DNA from: Curtobacterium sp. MCBA15_008
GTDB taxonomy: Bacteria > Actinomycetota > Actinomycetes > Actinomycetales > Microbacteriaceae
Length of the DNA stretch: 38,531 nt
Assembly (NCBI RefSeq): GCF_001865065.1
Contig: NZ_MJGN01000016.1
Span: 51,739 to 90,269, forward strand
Reading direction: 5' to 3'
Numbering within the stretch: the stretch's first letter is position 1; every line of letters begins with the position of its first letter. Below the pieces are notes generated by a model. It saw nothing but the letters and a program-made list of their open reading frames with translations. It made no database searches and was not told where the DNA came from. Positions 37,942-38,531 of this stretch are shown here, in pieces. Both the position numbers and the translations under genes were made by a program.

Positions 37942-38481
37942 TCAGACGAAGTGCGACGCGATCTCCTGCACGAGGGCCCCGACGTCGTAGGGCTTCGTGG
38001 TGTCGACGTGGACGACGGGCATCAGCCCGGTCGGCCCCGCGGTGGGACCGAGCATGTCCCAGGTGTCGATGATGGACGCCAGGTCGCCGTGCACCTCGTG
38101 CCGGAGCGGAGCGTCCGGTTCGTACCGGTCGCGCAGCCGTTCGTCGGCCGTGGCGCGGTCGACGTGGCACCAGACCTCGACGGCACGGGGCGAACCGGCC
38201 GTCAGGAGCCCGGCGGTGAGGAAGTCCCGGCTCTCCGGCGTGACCCAGACGGCGTCGACGACCACGCCGTTCTCGACCGCGCCGGCCATCGCCCAGACGG
38301 TGTCCATCGCGATGCCGCCGAGCGGACGTGAGGCGATCATCGGCCCCACGATGTCCGCGAGGGGCTCCTTGATCCGGTCCTTCGACAAGAACGGGCAGCC
38401 GAGCACCTCGGCGAGGGCGGCACCGATCGTGCTCTTCCCCGAACCGGGCATGCCGTTGACGATGATCGCGACCTGGGCCAT
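37942..38481 (-). CDS. P-loop NTPase, small-molecule kinase-like (AAA family)
   Basis: The 179-aa protein starts with a strand and Walker A loop, AIIVNGMPGSGKSTIGAALA, followed by FLSKDRIKEPLAD, the Asp-containing substrate loop seen in kinases of the gluconate kinase, chloramphenicol phosphotransferase and zeta-toxin type. VVVDAVWVTPESRDF and VEVWCHVDRATADERLRDRY resemble the later strands and lid. The substrate cannot be identified. The ATG at 38481 has AGGA seven bases upstream; 14 further in-frame residues upstream are possible but lack a ribosome binding site. It is convergent with gpmA and shares its terminator. Confidence 0.82.
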   Translation of the reverse strand: MAQVAIIVNGMPGSGKSTIGAALAEVLGCPFLSKDRIKEPLADIVGPMIASRPLGGIAMDTVWAMAGAVENGVVVDAVWVTPESRDFLTAGLLTAGSPRAVEVWCHVDRATADERLRDRYEPDAPLRHEVHGDLASIIDTWDMLGPTAGPTGLMPVVHVDTTKPYDVGALVQEIASHFV

Positions 38482-38531
38482 GCGTCGATCCTCGCGCCCC
38501 GCCCCCACCATCGCAAAACGCAACGGCGGCG

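Overview
The window is a high-GC (roughly 70%) chromosomal segment of an actinobacterium. Mycothiol synthase (mshD), GlnR, the clpS-DUF2017 pair, the ppk-mutT1 pair and SigK/RskA-like regulation all point to Actinobacteria. Gene content and style suggest Microbacteriaceae, possibly Curtobacterium; the genus is an inference. There is no prophage, insertion sequence or CRISPR array. Most of it is ordinary core chromosome with dense intergenic structure.

Layout. 1-4335: the start of a lipoprotein gene cut by the left edge, a divergent secreted GH92 alpha-mannosidase, a TetR-like regulator and a GNAT acetyltransferase. 4342-6762 (minus): purU-yrdB-nagA. 6939-8856 (minus): marR plus an MFS efflux gene that lacks a normal start codon for its first helix. 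8968-9728 (minus): clpS-DUF2017. 9761-12113 (plus): a ZTP (pfl) riboswitch in front of glyA-folD, a one-carbon/purine unit. 12794-16881: a galactose unit, galT-galK (minus) divergent from a DeoR regulator and galM, with a tandem-repeat operator between them. 16965-21031: a small hypothetical, an SGNH hydrolase, an alpha/beta hydrolase, a small hypothetical and a bicupin oxalate decarboxylase. 21064-22108: tRNA-Lys(TTT), a 53-aa membrane protein and a conserved hypothetical. 22109-22725: a gene-free stretch packed with tandem repeats and hairpins, leading into sigK-rskA. 24228-24778: another gene-free stretch, with an A-free G-quadruplex tract and a three-copy 22-nt repeat. 24779-32309 (minus): ppk-mutT1 followed by a PHO-box-controlled pstS-pstC-pstA-pstB. 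32400-33904 (minus): glnR-mshD. 34009-36141 (plus): two tiny membrane proteins, a nitrobindin-like protein and YgfZ. 36226-38481: a methyltransferase divergent from gpmA, then a P-loop kinase.

Working together: phosphate uptake (pst), polyphosphate synthesis (ppk), a Nudix/histidine-phosphatase enzyme and the nitrogen regulator GlnR lie within 10 kb. The glyA-folD operon carries a riboswitch that senses the purine intermediate ZTP, which accumulates when 10-formyl-THF is short; purU, 3 kb away, makes formate from the same cofactor.

Two recurring design features stand out. At least twelve start codons lie 6-8 nt after a TANNNT-like -10 box, which implies leaderless mRNAs. Nearly every operon junction is a 1-4 nt stop/start overlap. 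The most interesting unexplained parts are the sigK leader with mutually exclusive hairpins, the A-free G-rich tract after rskA, the hairpin that captures the acceptor strand of tRNA-Lys, and the MFS gene whose natural start seems to be ACG.
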